Assembly (NCBI GenBank): GCA_037200975.1
Contig: JBBCGI010000001.1
Location: forward strand, 3,617,716 to 3,681,715
DNA: 64,000 nucleotides
Source: Pseudomonadota bacterium
GTDB lineage: Bacteria; Pseudomonadota; Gammaproteobacteria; Steroidobacterales; Steroidobacteraceae
Direction: 5' to 3'
In this document: positions 8,436 to 17,095 of the stretch, in pieces
Layout: the number at the start of each line of letters is the position of its first letter
Numbering within the stretch: the stretch's first letter is position 1
Notes under the pieces: model-generated
What the model was told of the DNA's origin: nothing
The model's input: only the letters and a program-made list of their open reading frames with translations
Databases searched by the model: none
Made by a program: the position numbers and the translations under genes

Positions 8436-11400
8436 ATGCGATCGTTCTTTGCAGGTTCGAACATTCCTCCACGTGTGTTCGCGGTTGCCTTGCTGGCTGC
8501 TGCAGAATTTCTCATGTGCGCCCGCGCGTGGGCGCTCGACCCCGAGCGGACGCTGGCGCAGTTCCATCACACCGCCTGGACGGTGCGCGAGGGCATGCCT
8601 TCGGGCATCAATGTCGTGGCGCAAACCCCGGACGGCTTCTTGTGGCTCGGGTCCGGTATCGGGCTCTATCGCTTCGACGGCGTTCGGGCCGAACCATTCG
8701 CGCTGGAGCAGCAGCCGTACAGTCGGTCTGTGCTCGCACTGGCGACCGCGAACAACGGCGATCTCTGGGTTGGTTTCACGGGGACGCGGATCGGCAGAGT
8801 CAGTCGCGGGGCGTTGACGGTCTTCGACGTGCCGACGCCTGCGACCAGATCGGGCGTGTTCTCTGTGGTTCCGGATCGCGACGGCTCGGTCTGGGTCGGG
8901 TTGCGCGATTCGGTGCTCAACTTCGACGGGCAGAATTGGCGGACGTTCGAGGGGCCATGGTCTCGCGCCGCGACCTGGTCCGATGCCGGCGGAGTCTGGA
9001 CGCTCGATCTCGCGCCGGATGGGACGGTGTGGGCCAAGAATCTGCTGGCGCTCTACTGCTTGCGGCGCGGCGCCCACGCGTTCGAACAGGCTCCTGGCTA
9101 CGCGGGCGGCCTGATCGGGTTTGCACGCGATCCGCAAGGGAAGCTGTGGACTTCCGACTTCACCGCGCGGCGTTTTTATCCTCTGCCAGATCTTGTTGCA
9201 GGCCACGCCGTTCCGTCGCCGCGCCTTAGTGCGGCCGTCCCTGACAATATGACGGGAATCGTACGCGCGGATCGCGACGGCACCTTGTGGAACGCCAATC
9301 GCAATACCGGCTTTCTGTATCGGGCGACTTCGTTCGAGTCGCCGGGAATCCTGGATCGGTTCACTGTGAAGGACGGTCTGTCGGCCGAGTTCCCGATGGA
9401 GGTGTTCGAGGACCGGGAGGGAAGTATCTGGATTCCCACTGCGCTCGGCATGGATCGCTTCCGCCACGCAAACATTGTGATCGAACCGGGCGTGCCGATC
9501 AGAGATCAGGCGTCCGCGATGGTTGCGACCCGCGAGGCCGTGTTCGTTTACAGCGGCATGGGCGCGAGAGTCGCAGACCCCGATGGTGAGAAGGGTCGAC
9601 GTCTGTTCCGCATCCGGCCGGGCGCTGCGCCCGAGCTCATCGATGCAGACGCAGGTCAGGTCACCAGTCTCGCAGCCGCGCCGGATGGCAGCATCGTGTT
9701 CTCTCGCGAAGGAGAATTGCTGCGCTGGCACGACGGTGTCGTCACAACCATGAAGTTGCCAGCCGAACTCGTGAATGGTCATGTCATCAACCTGGTCGAA
9801 ACAGACACGGCTCTCATCGTTTCCTTCCACGAGAGAGGTGCCTACCAGCTTTCCGGTGGACGATGGACCCGCATCTCTCCAGCTTCTGCGAACCAGGAGG
9901 AAGTAATTGTTGCCGTCGATGCGGCACGCGCAGTCTGGATGTTCCACGCGCCCAGCGAATTGATCGTTCGTGTCGAGGGAGGCCGGACGACAGAATTTCG
10001 ATCGCCCGTGGGTCCAGTCCGTTCGAGTTTGGCGGATCGCGATGGCATCGTAATCCTCGGGCCCGCCGGCCTTGCGAGATTCGACGGACGCAAATTCCTG
10101 TCTATTCCAATTTCGCGAGCGCCCTGGCTGGCGAATGGGTACGGCATTGCGCAGTCGGCCGATGGTGGCGTCTGGATAGGCACTCGCCCCGGGATCATCC
10201 GCATCGAAAAAGCCGGCCTGCTGAAAGCGTTTGCGGATCCTGCCGCGCGCCTGGATTTGCAGCTCTTCGACGCCGGCGACGGTTTCACGGGTGGAGTCAC
10301 CAACGACATGTTCAATGGCAAGATGATTGCCGGCCCCGACGGCCGAATCTGGTTTTTCATGAACACCGGCACGGGCTGGATCGATCCGGCGCGCCTTTAC
10401 CGCAATCCGCAGCCGCCGCCCGTCGTCATCACCTCCATCGCGGCGAACGGGCGGCACTACGACATGCCGCAAAGTCTGGCGCTGCCGGCGGGTGTCTCGC
10501 AGCTCGAGATCGACTACACGGCGCTCAGCCTCGCGATCCCGGAACGCGTACGTTTCCGCTACCGACTCACGGGCGTGGATGAGGATTGGGTGGATGCCGG
10601 GAGCCGCCGGCAGGCGTTCTACACCAACGTGCCACCGGGCGAGCGCCGCTTCCAGGTGATTGCGGCGAACAATGACGGTGTGTGGAATGAGGATGGCACG
10701 GCGTTCAGCTTCACGATCGCACCAACTTTCGTTCAGTCGATCTGGTTCAAACTACTGGTCGTGCTGGCCGCCGCCGGCCTTGTTTGGGCGGCATACCGGC
10801 TGCGTTTGCGACAGGAGACGGCGCGTTTGCAGCGGCGCTTCGAAATCCGGATCGCCGAGCGCGAACGCATCGCGCGCGAGCTGCACGACACCTTGTTGCA
10901 GAGCGTGCAGGGCCTGATCCTGCGCTTCCACTCCATCCTGAGTCGCGTGCCCGCCGACAGCGATCTGCTGGCGCCGATGCACGAGGCGATTGGCCGCGCC
11001 GACACGGTCGTCGCCGAGGGGCGCGACCGCGTGCGCGAGCTGCGCACGACGATGAAAGTCGACCTTGCCCAGTCGATCGTCAACACGGCGCGGGAAATCA
11101 TCCAGGGCGAGTCGCCGCGGTTCGCCATGATCGTGGAAGGCACGCCGCGTGTAATGCATGCACTCGTGAACGATGAAGTGCTCGGCGTCGCCGCGGAAGC
11201 GATCCGCAATGCGGCTCAGCACTCGAAAGCCCAAACCTTGCAGGCCATCCTCATTTATGGCACTCACGAGCTGCAGATGAGAATCCGCGATGACGGCGCG
11301 GGAATCGCGCAAACCATTCTGAATGGCGAGAAAGGCGGTCACTACGGACTCATCGGAATGCGCGAGCGGGCGAAGCGTATCGGCGGGCGCCTCGAAGTAA

Positions 11401-11516
11401 CCCGGCGCGAACATGCCGGGACCGAGATCGCGCTGACGATCCCGGGCGGCGCCGCTTACCGAAACCAGCCGACCTGGTTCATGAAGAGGCTGCGATCGGA
11501 TCGTACCGATGCATAA
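8436..11516 (+). CDS. Hybrid-type sensor histidine kinase with two-component propeller (no receiver)
   Basis: 1026 residues. The start is set by AAGGAAG before the ATG and by a hydrophobic export segment (residues 9-30). Repeats such as TPDGFLWLGSGIGLYRFDG and DRDGSVWVGL form the seven-bladed Reg_prop periplasmic sensors, followed by a Y_Y_Y domain ending near VIAANNDGVWNEDG. One membrane helix lies around residues 769-786 (FKLLVVLAAAGLVWAAY). The cytoplasmic part is a HisKA_3 domain with phosphoacceptor His817 in ARELHDTLLQ, then a HATPase with EAIRNAAQHS and GLIGMRERA. It belongs to the NarL/LuxR-partner kinases. No response regulator is adjacent; the nearest are at 17.1 and 18.2 kb. Such propeller kinases often sense sugars or oligosaccharides, but the ligand here is unknown. 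Confidence 0.9.
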   Translation: MRSFFAGSNIPPRVFAVALLAAAEFLMCARAWALDPERTLAQFHHTAWTVREGMPSGINVVAQTPDGFLWLGSGIGLYRFDGVRAEPFALEQQPYSRSVLALATANNGDLWVGFTGTRIGRVSRGALTVFDVPTPATRSGVFSVVPDRDGSVWVGLRDSVLNFDGQNWRTFEGPWSRAATWSDAGGVWTLDLAPDGTVWAKNLLALYCLRRGAHAFEQAPGYAGGLIGFARDPQGKLWTSDFTARRFYPLPDLVAGHAVPSPRLSAAVPDNMTGIVRADRDGTLWNANRNTGFLYRATSFESPGILDRFTVKDGLSAEFPMEVFEDREGSIWIPTALGMDRFRHANIVIEPGVPIRDQASAMVATREAVFVYSGMGARVADPDGEKGRRLFRIRPGAAPELIDADAGQVTSLAAAPDGSIVFSREGELLRWHDGVVTTMKLPAELVNGHVINLVETDTALIVSFHERGAYQLSGGRWTRISPASANQEEVIVAVDAARAVWMFHAPSELIVRVEGGRTTEFRSPVGPVRSSLADRDGIVILGPAGLARFDGRKFLSIPISRAPWLANGYGIAQSADGGVWIGTRPGIIRIEKAGLLKAFADPAARLDLQLFDAGDGFTGGVTNDMFNGKMIAGPDGRIWFFMNTGTGWIDPARLYRNPQPPPVVITSIAANGRHYDMPQSLALPAGVSQLEIDYTALSLAIPERVRFRYRLTGVDEDWVDAGSRRQAFYTNVPPGERRFQVIAANNDGVWNEDGTAFSFTIAPTFVQSIWFKLLVVLAAAGLVWAAYRLRLRQETARLQRRFEIRIAERERIARELHDTLLQSVQGLILRFHSILSRVPADSDLLAPMHEAIGRADTVVAEGRDRVRELRTTMKVDLAQSIVNTAREIIQGESPRFAMIVEGTPRVMHALVNDEVLGVAAEAIRNAAQHSKAQTLQAILIYGTHELQMRIRDDGAGIAQTILNGEKGGHYGLIGMRERAKRIGGRLEVTRREHAGTEIALTIPGGAAYRNQPTWFMKRLRSDRTDA

Positions 11517-11578
11517 CGGGGACGAACTGACAGGATGTCGCAATAGTTCGGCACGGCAAGGCTGTCTACGCTCCCGCC

Positions 11579-12049
11579 ATGAACTACCTGGTGGCCGGAC
11601 TCAGCAGTGCACTCATGACTGGAGCGGCCTGGAGCGCCGACACGGATGCGGTTACGCCCGGGAGATCGCTACTGGGATGGCGTTCCACTTCGACCGCCAA
11701 CGCCTACGTGCAAGGCTACATCACCCCGACCAGTCGAGAATTGTGGATAGTCGCCACCTTTTCTGAAGCGCAGGTCTCCCGGCTACGGATCGGCGATGCC
11801 GTCGAAATCCTGGTCGATGCCGTGCCGGGAAGCAGACTCAAGGGCCGCGTCGTCAGCCAGATCACTGACGACACCAGTGAGAGTACGGCGCCCGAGAATC
11901 GCTGCATGCCGGTGAAGATAGCCCTTGATGCCGATCGATCCGTACTCGACGTCCTCCAGCCCGGAATGACTGCCGTGGTGGTTTCGACCCACGTGGGCGA
12001 GCCTCATCGCGATCGTCAGATCGATTCGAATTCCCTGCGGTGCCGTTGA
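11579..12049 (+). CDS. Stand-alone EmrA/AaeA-like beta-barrel domain protein, exported
   Basis: 156 residues with a probable signal peptide (residues 1-20, ending GAAWSA). From about residue 42 the chain reads like the barrel domain of HlyD/EmrA/AaeA membrane-fusion proteins: NAYVQGYITPTSRELWIVA, then FSEAQVSRLRIGDAVEILVDAVPG, KGRVVSQI and LQPGMTAVV. The biotinyl-lipoyl halves, the coiled-coil hairpin and an inner-membrane anchor are all absent, and no MFS, ABC or DUF1656 partner gene is next to it. It starts 62 bases after the kinase stop. It may be a remnant of an efflux adaptor or a small periplasmic protein using the barrel fold. Family assignment rests on motif resemblance only. Confidence 0.6.
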   Translation: MNYLVAGLSSALMTGAAWSADTDAVTPGRSLLGWRSTSTANAYVQGYITPTSRELWIVATFSEAQVSRLRIGDAVEILVDAVPGSRLKGRVVSQITDDTSESTAPENRCMPVKIALDADRSVLDVLQPGMTAVVVSTHVGEPHRDRQIDSNSLRCR

Positions 12050-12071
12050 TCGCTCGCGAGCCGCGTTTGCC

Positions 12072-12566
12072 TCAGGATTTTTTGGGTGCCACACGTCGCC
12101 AGTAATCATTGAACTCGATGCTGTCGAAGAATGCGAACGCCTCGGTGATCCGGCCATCGTCCATCTTGAGGAACCAGGAATACGTGTTCTCGTAGGGCTT
12201 GCCGTCGAGTGCGGTGCCGCGCGCATCGAAGAAGACGATGACGGTGTTCCCGTCGGCATAGATGTTCCTGATCGCGGGTTTCAATCCGCCGCGCATGCGC
12301 GCGTTGAAGGGGCGGATCACTTCGCTCATGAACGCCTCACGACTCGGATAAGTCTTCGACACAACGGAACGTCCGACGATCGTCCAGGTCGCGTCGTCCG
12401 CCAGCAATTCGAACGGGCCGCCGGTGCCCCCGCCCCATGCGTCGAAACTGCTCACAATCGCCGCCTTGTTTCGCGCTTCGACACTGTCTGCGGCATCGGC
12501 CATGGCATAACTTCCCGAAAGTGAGATCAACCCCAGCAACAATGAATTCAAGATAGTCCGACGCAT
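12072..12566 (-). CDS. SnoaL-like / NTF2-fold protein, exported
   Basis: 164 residues with a clear signal peptide (residues 1-26, LLLGLISLSGSYAMADA). The mature part has the NTF2/SnoaL outline: an N-terminal helix (EARNKAAIVSSFDAWGGG), FELLADDATWTIVG, then strands around IYADGNTVIVFFDARG and YSWFLKMDDGRITEAFAFFD. Such proteins are small cone-shaped binding or isomerase domains; the catalytic role here is unknown. It is the last gene of a minus-strand operon after an SDR (16-base gap) and a GlcG-type protein, so it may act on the same small molecule. Confidence 0.7.
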   Translation of the reverse strand: MRRTILNSLLLGLISLSGSYAMADAADSVEARNKAAIVSSFDAWGGGTGGPFELLADDATWTIVGRSVVSKTYPSREAFMSEVIRPFNARMRGGLKPAIRNIYADGNTVIVFFDARGTALDGKPYENTYSWFLKMDDGRITEAFAFFDSIEFNDYWRRVAPKKS

Positions 12567-12582
12567 GGGCGCGCCCTCCTGG

Positions 12583-13386
12583 TTAGATGGTGTTTTCCCA
12601 CGCCTGCAGCTGATGCGTGCGAAGCATGTCTTCGATTTTCTTCGGCATCACGTTGCGGAATTTGCCGCTGTCCGATGGAACCACTTCGATCATGCGATCG
12701 ATCATCTCCTGGGGATCCATCTTGCCCTCAGGCGTCGCGAAGAAATCGTCGAACCCCTTGCGCAGGTCGGCGCGCCTGGTGATGTTCTTTTTGTCATCGA
12801 GCCAGCGCATCGGATTGTCGGCCATCGTCTCGTTGTAGCCGGTGTAGTAGGCGCCCGGATTGATGGTCTGGATCTTGATGCCGTACGCGGCGAGTTCCTG
12901 CTGAAGGGCTTCCGCGATCGATTCCAGCGCGTGTTTGGTCGACACGTACGTGCCCCAGTTGGCGGGCGTGAAGAGGCCGCCCATCGACGAGGTGAATACA
13001 ACCTTGCCTTTCTTGCCCTGGTCGATCCAGCGGCGCGCCACGCCTTGCGTCAGCGTGAGCGGCAGGAAGACGTTCACTTCGAAATTCTTGCGCACGAGCT
13101 CAACCGGAATCTCCCACACCGGCCCGGCTTCGCCCATGCCGGCGTTGTTCCACAGGACGTCGAAATCCCAGGACTGCGCCTGCGCGATGTCGAAGTGATC
13201 GGTCAGATCGAGACGCTCGACGCGAAAATTCCTGAGGCCAAGTCTCGCGACTTCTTCGCGCAGCGGCGTGACCTGCGATGAGACCTGTGTAGTGGCGATG
13301 ATCTTGTGTCCGTTCTTGGCCATGCCGATGGCCGCACCCTTGCCGAAGCCGGATCCCGCCCCGGTGATGAGAATCGTCTTGCTCAT
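12583..13386 (-). CDS. Short-chain dehydrogenase/reductase (classical SDR)
   Basis: 267 residues. The N-terminal TGAGSGFGKG is the Rossmann glycine motif, NNAG lies near residue 90, and the active-site Tyr and Lys are in YVSTK with Ser in TSSMGG; PG follows in INPGAYYTG. No export signal. The cofactor preference is not readable with certainty. It lies between a GlcG/HbpS gene (36 bases upstream) and an NTF2-like gene on the same strand. Substrate unknown. Confidence 0.85.
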   Translation of the reverse strand: MSKTILITGAGSGFGKGAAIGMAKNGHKIIATTQVSSQVTPLREEVARLGLRNFRVERLDLTDHFDIAQAQSWDFDVLWNNAGMGEAGPVWEIPVELVRKNFEVNVFLPLTLTQGVARRWIDQGKKGKVVFTSSMGGLFTPANWGTYVSTKHALESIAEALQQELAAYGIKIQTINPGAYYTGYNETMADNPMRWLDDKKNITRRADLRKGFDDFFATPEGKMDPQEMIDRMIEVVPSDSGKFRNVMPKKIEDMLRTHQLQAWENTI

Positions 13387-13422
13387 GATGATTTCCTGGC
13401 TGAGTTGCTGAGTGAAGGTGGA

Positions 13423-13836
13423 TCAATCTGACGTGGCTGGAAACGCGGCGAGCCCTGCCCGGGCAATCTCGGTGTCTTGAGCGATCGTGCCGCCGGACAC
13501 TCCGACTGCGCCGACGCAGATGCCGCCGGGCAGCTTCAGCGCGATGCCGCCGCCGTAGGGGGCGAGTCCTCCGTTGGTGAACTCGAGGCCGGGAGCCGGA
13601 GCACCTGGCTTGCAGTACTCCCACACATCTTCGCTATTGCATTGGAACAGGGCGGCGGTGATTGCCTTGCGTGTGGCAATGTCGATCGATCCGAGCACGG
13701 CACCGTCCATGCGATGGAACGCCTTCAAGTGTGTGCCCGCATCGACCACGGCGATGATGACGGAGAGGCCGAGTTCATGCGCCCGGATTTCGGCGCCCTC
13801 GACGACCATTTGAGCTTGATGAGCGAGAATATGCAT
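13423..13836 (-). CDS. GlcG/HbpS family protein
   Basis: 137 residues of the GlcG/HbpS fold: AEIRAHELGLSVIIAVVDAGTHLKAFHRMDGA, then ATRKAITAALF and a C-terminal glycine-rich core GICVGAVGVSGGTIAQDTEIARAG. Members include the heme-binding HbpS and the uncharacterised GlcG. No signal peptide. It is the first gene of the minus-strand operon with the SDR and the NTF2-like gene and is divergent from the CPA2 antiporter across a 189-base promoter region. Confidence 0.85.
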   Translation of the reverse strand: MHILAHQAQMVVEGAEIRAHELGLSVIIAVVDAGTHLKAFHRMDGAVLGSIDIATRKAITAALFQCNSEDVWEYCKPGAPAPGLEFTNGGLAPYGGGIALKLPGGICVGAVGVSGGTIAQDTEIARAGLAAFPATSD

Positions 13837-14025
13837 CTGCGCATTTCCATGAGTAGGTGTAGATAGACGCTAATGGCGGCGCTTCCGCCTGTACATTCCA
13901 TGTTGTTGTAATGAGCCCTGCTGCTCGCACGACTTGCAGGAACCTCTAATAGGCGGCGCGATCGCGACGCATTACCCTGGCGCACGCGCTCCAGACGGCG
14001 CGCATGAGCGAGGCGCGTCGTCGAC

Positions 14026-15795
14026 ATGTCGGGCGAACATCACGGAATCGATCTGCTTCCCGTCATCACGCTGCTTTGTGTTGCCGTGATAGCGGCGCCC
14101 TTGTTCAAACGTCTGGGGCTTGGATCCGTGCTCGGTTATCTCGCCGGTGGGCTTCTCATCGGTCCTTTCGGGATCGGCGTGTTCACGCAGCCGGAGTTCA
14201 TGCTGAAAATCGCCGAGCTCGGCGTCGTCATGTTCCTGTTCATCATCGGACTGGAAATACGCCCTTCGAGGTTATGGGGATTGCGGCGGCAGATCTTCGG
14301 TGTCGGCCTCCTGCAGGTCGTCGCATGCGCGCTGCTGCTGACCGGAGTCGGTGTCGCAAACGGCGTTTCGTTTGCACCGTCGTTTGTCGCAGGTGCCGGC
14401 TTTGTGCTCACGTCCACGGCGACCGTGATGCAGCTGCTCGATGATCGTCGTGAGCTCGCCTCGCCGGCCGGTCAGCGCATCATGTCGATCCTGTTGCTCG
14501 AAGACCTGATGATCGTGCCGCTGCTGGCAATGGTCTCGTTTCTTGCGCCGCCTGAGCCTGGCAGTTCGCCCGGCAACCCGAGTATCAACTGGACCGATGT
14601 TGGCATCGGAGTCGGCTCCATCATCGCGTTGCTTCTGGCGGGACGCTTCTTGCTCAATCCGCTCTTCGGAGTATTGGCGGCGGCCCGCTCGCGTGAAGTC
14701 ATGACCGCGGCGGCCTTGTTGGTCGTGCTGGGTTCGGCGTCGGCCATGCAATCCGGTGGATTGTCCATGGCCATGGGCGCCTTCCTCGCCGGCGTGTTGT
14801 TGTCCGAATCGAGTTATCGGCATCAGCTCGAGGTCGATGTCGAGCCTTTTCGCGGGATTCTGCTCGGGCTGTTTTTCACCGCCGTCGGAATGTCGCTCGA
14901 TCTCGAGGTGGTGGCCGGCGCGTGGTGCACGATCCTTCTTTACGTACTCATATATATGCTGATCAAAGGCGTTGCGGTTTATGGCATCGCGCGCCTGTTC
15001 AGGTCATGTCACCGGGACGCGGTCGATAGGGCAGTTGTCATGGCGCAAGGGGGCGAGTTCGCCTTCGTGTTGTACGCGGCGGCGGCAAACGCCCGAATCT
15101 TCGATGCGCATCAGAATGCGGTGTTGACCGCGATCGTCATCCTGTCGATGGTTCTTACGCCGCTGGCGATCGCGGGGCTCGGCTTCCTGCGCCGTCACGC
15201 TTCCAGGTCTGCGGAGAGTCGAGACCGCCCCGAGGGGCTGACCGGTAGCGGCCTGGTCATAGGGTTCGGCCGGGTAGGGCAGATCGCCAGCCAGTTCCTC
15301 TGGGCTCGCAACTACGACGTCTCGATCATCGACACCGACGTGGAGATGATCGACCAGGCGAGGAAATTCGATTTCGACGTGTACTACGGCGATGGCACGC
15401 GGCTCGACATCCTGCGCGCCGCCGGTGTTGCCGAGGCACGGGTCGTATTGGTTTGTGTCGAGAAGGCCGAGGATGCGACCCGCATCGTGCAATTGCTCAA
15501 GATCGAGCATCCCCGCCTGCCGGTCATCGCACGCGCGACGGATCGGCGGCACAGCATCGCGCTCATGAAGGCGGGGGCGGACCTGCAGGTGCGTGAGACG
15601 TTCGAATCTGCCCTGGTGCTGGGTGCCGCGGCGCTCGAGAAGTTAGGGGAGTCGGAGGCGCAGATTGCAGAGACCTGCGCGTTTATCCGCGATCGCGATC
15701 AGCGGCGTTTCCAGCTCGAACTGGCCGGTGGCGTCGATGCCGGCAGGGCATTGTTCCACGGCGACCGGTCGAGTGATGCGGATTCCAGGGCGTGA
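14026..15795 (+). CDS. CPA2 family monovalent cation:H+ antiporter with RCK/TrkA-N domain
   Basis: 589 residues. The first 390 or so form a Na+/H+ exchanger membrane domain (LPVITLLCVAVIAAPLFKRLGLG, GYLAGGLLIGPFGIG, about 12 helices). The linker leads into a RCK/TrkA-N Rossmann domain (SGLVIGFGRVGQIASQFL ... IIDTDVEMIDQARKFDFDVYYGDGTR). This is the KefB/KefC-like architecture for regulated K+/H+ exchange, although no kefF/kefG-type quinone reductase is adjacent. Length is normal for the family. It stands alone, followed by a convergent gene 21 bases away. Confidence 0.9.
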   Translation: MSGEHHGIDLLPVITLLCVAVIAAPLFKRLGLGSVLGYLAGGLLIGPFGIGVFTQPEFMLKIAELGVVMFLFIIGLEIRPSRLWGLRRQIFGVGLLQVVACALLLTGVGVANGVSFAPSFVAGAGFVLTSTATVMQLLDDRRELASPAGQRIMSILLLEDLMIVPLLAMVSFLAPPEPGSSPGNPSINWTDVGIGVGSIIALLLAGRFLLNPLFGVLAAARSREVMTAAALLVVLGSASAMQSGGLSMAMGAFLAGVLLSESSYRHQLEVDVEPFRGILLGLFFTAVGMSLDLEVVAGAWCTILLYVLIYMLIKGVAVYGIARLFRSCHRDAVDRAVVMAQGGEFAFVLYAAAANARIFDAHQNAVLTAIVILSMVLTPLAIAGLGFLRRHASRSAESRDRPEGLTGSGLVIGFGRVGQIASQFLWARNYDVSIIDTDVEMIDQARKFDFDVYYGDGTRLDILRAAGVAEARVVLVCVEKAEDATRIVQLLKIEHPRLPVIARATDRRHSIALMKAGADLQVRETFESALVLGAAALEKLGESEAQIAETCAFIRDRDQRRFQLELAGGVDAGRALFHGDRSSDADSRA

Positions 15796-15816
15796 CTGAT
15801 CGGGGCGTCACAGCGT

Positions 15817-16932
15817 CTACCGGCGAAACGGTACATAGGCCAGGCCCAGATGGAACCCGACATCGGGCGTGTTGTTCACGTTCTGCAGATTCTCGGTGAA
15901 CGCAACGGTGTACACGAAGTTGTCGTGACGATGGCGCAGGCCGAGACTGTATTGGTATTTGTTCGCGAGTAGTTCGTCGAGGTCCGTTTGCCGGCGGGAA
16001 TACACGCTTTCGCTGTAGTAGCCCTGCACACTGATATTGGTGTATCCGGTGAGGCGAAATTCATAGCCGAGCACGATCGTCGGAATGATCTGCCTGTCTT
16101 GAGCTGCCGGTGCGCGTACGCCCGCGTAGTACACCGCGGACGCCGATGCGTGAAACGCATTGCGCCGGCCGAGCCACTGTAGCGACGTCTGGAGACCGTG
16201 ATCGACGCGGCCGGTCGAAAGAAGTGGCCGGCGTCCCTGCAGCGGAATTTTCGTCGCACCCTCCAGCGTGAGGTGCCAGCGAGGCGAAAGGGCAAAGCCG
16301 GCGTACCGGACTCCAACAACAGGATCCATCAATCCACCATCCGTAGACAGATTGCCCAGCATCGTTACCTGCGCGCCCTTGAGGTCGTAGATGACATTCA
16401 TGTCATTGCGGGCGACGGCAGGCCGCCCGAACGTACTGAAGCCAAAAGTCTCGTGAAAACTTTCGATGGTGCTATCCATGAATCCGCCCTGGAAAGACAG
16501 CACGCTGAACGTCGTGTAGGCCGCCCAATCGGGCGCGAACTTGTAGTGGACGGTGAAGTCGGCGACTGCCTGTTCGAGGTCGAGCAAGTAGTTTTCCCCG
16601 GGCAGCGCGCGGATCTCCGCAAGTTCATCCACGCCTATCGTGCGGCGCCCCGTACCTTCGAGGCCTTCCAGGTAGTGTTCGACCGCAGGGCTCAACGCCC
16701 AGGTGTTCTGATAGGCGAGCTCCGCCTCGAAAGCCCAGCTGCCGGGTTCGATCGACACCGCGTGCGCCGGCCGCATGTCGAGACGGACGAAGCCGAACGG
16801 CGTGAGGTCGCGCGCGCGCAGCAGTCCGAAGTACATTCCTTCCTGCGCGCAAGCCGGCACGGCCGTGAGCGCGAGAACAAACATCATCGAGTTGGCTGCA
16901 ATCGACGGATGGATTTTCGGGCGCACCTTCAT
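15817..16932 (-). CDS. DUF3187 family outer-membrane protein
   Basis: 371 residues from the ATG at 16932; a longer frame exists, but this start has GAGAGG upstream and is followed by a good signal peptide (ANSMMFVLALTAVPACAQ). The mature chain is rich in alternating strands (GWAFEAELAY-like segments, VDHGLQTSLQW, IVLGYEFRLTGYTNISVQGYYSES, HRHDNFVYTVAFTENL) and ends in AYVPFRR. This matches the DUF3187 family of barrel-like proteins of unknown role. A strong hairpin terminator just upstream separates it from the LuxR-type gene on the same strand. Confidence 0.72.
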   Translation of the reverse strand: MKVRPKIHPSIAANSMMFVLALTAVPACAQEGMYFGLLRARDLTPFGFVRLDMRPAHAVSIEPGSWAFEAELAYQNTWALSPAVEHYLEGLEGTGRRTIGVDELAEIRALPGENYLLDLEQAVADFTVHYKFAPDWAAYTTFSVLSFQGGFMDSTIESFHETFGFSTFGRPAVARNDMNVIYDLKGAQVTMLGNLSTDGGLMDPVVGVRYAGFALSPRWHLTLEGATKIPLQGRRPLLSTGRVDHGLQTSLQWLGRRNAFHASASAVYYAGVRAPAAQDRQIIPTIVLGYEFRLTGYTNISVQGYYSESVYSRRQTDLDELLANKYQYSLGLRHRHDNFVYTVAFTENLQNVNNTPDVGFHLGLAYVPFRR

Positions 16933-16956
16933 GGCCTCTCGAGATTTTTCAAGAAA

Positions 16957-16980
16957 GGCCGGCAACCGAAGTTGCCGGCC
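16957..16980 (-). terminator. Rho-independent terminator with a cUUCGg tetraloop
   Basis: On the minus strand GGCCGGCAAC pairs perfectly with GTTGCCGGCC around a TTCG loop (closing pair C-G, the very stable UUCG tetraloop), followed by TTTCTTG. It lies 116 bases after the stop of the LuxR regulator gene and just ahead of the DUF3187 start, so it should end the regulator transcript. Confidence 0.75.
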
Positions 16981-17095
16981 AGGGGAAGCGTGCCGCCGGC
17001 CCAGGGAGGAGGGTGTCGACAGCACGCGGGGCAGTCGTCCTTCCGTTGATCGAAAAATGATCTGCGTCGAGACCGGTGACAAGTACAAGTTCCTG

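Noticed and set aside
8298-10472. 724-codon frame opposite the sensor kinase
   Set aside because: No motif and no ribosome site; shadow of the propeller domain gene.
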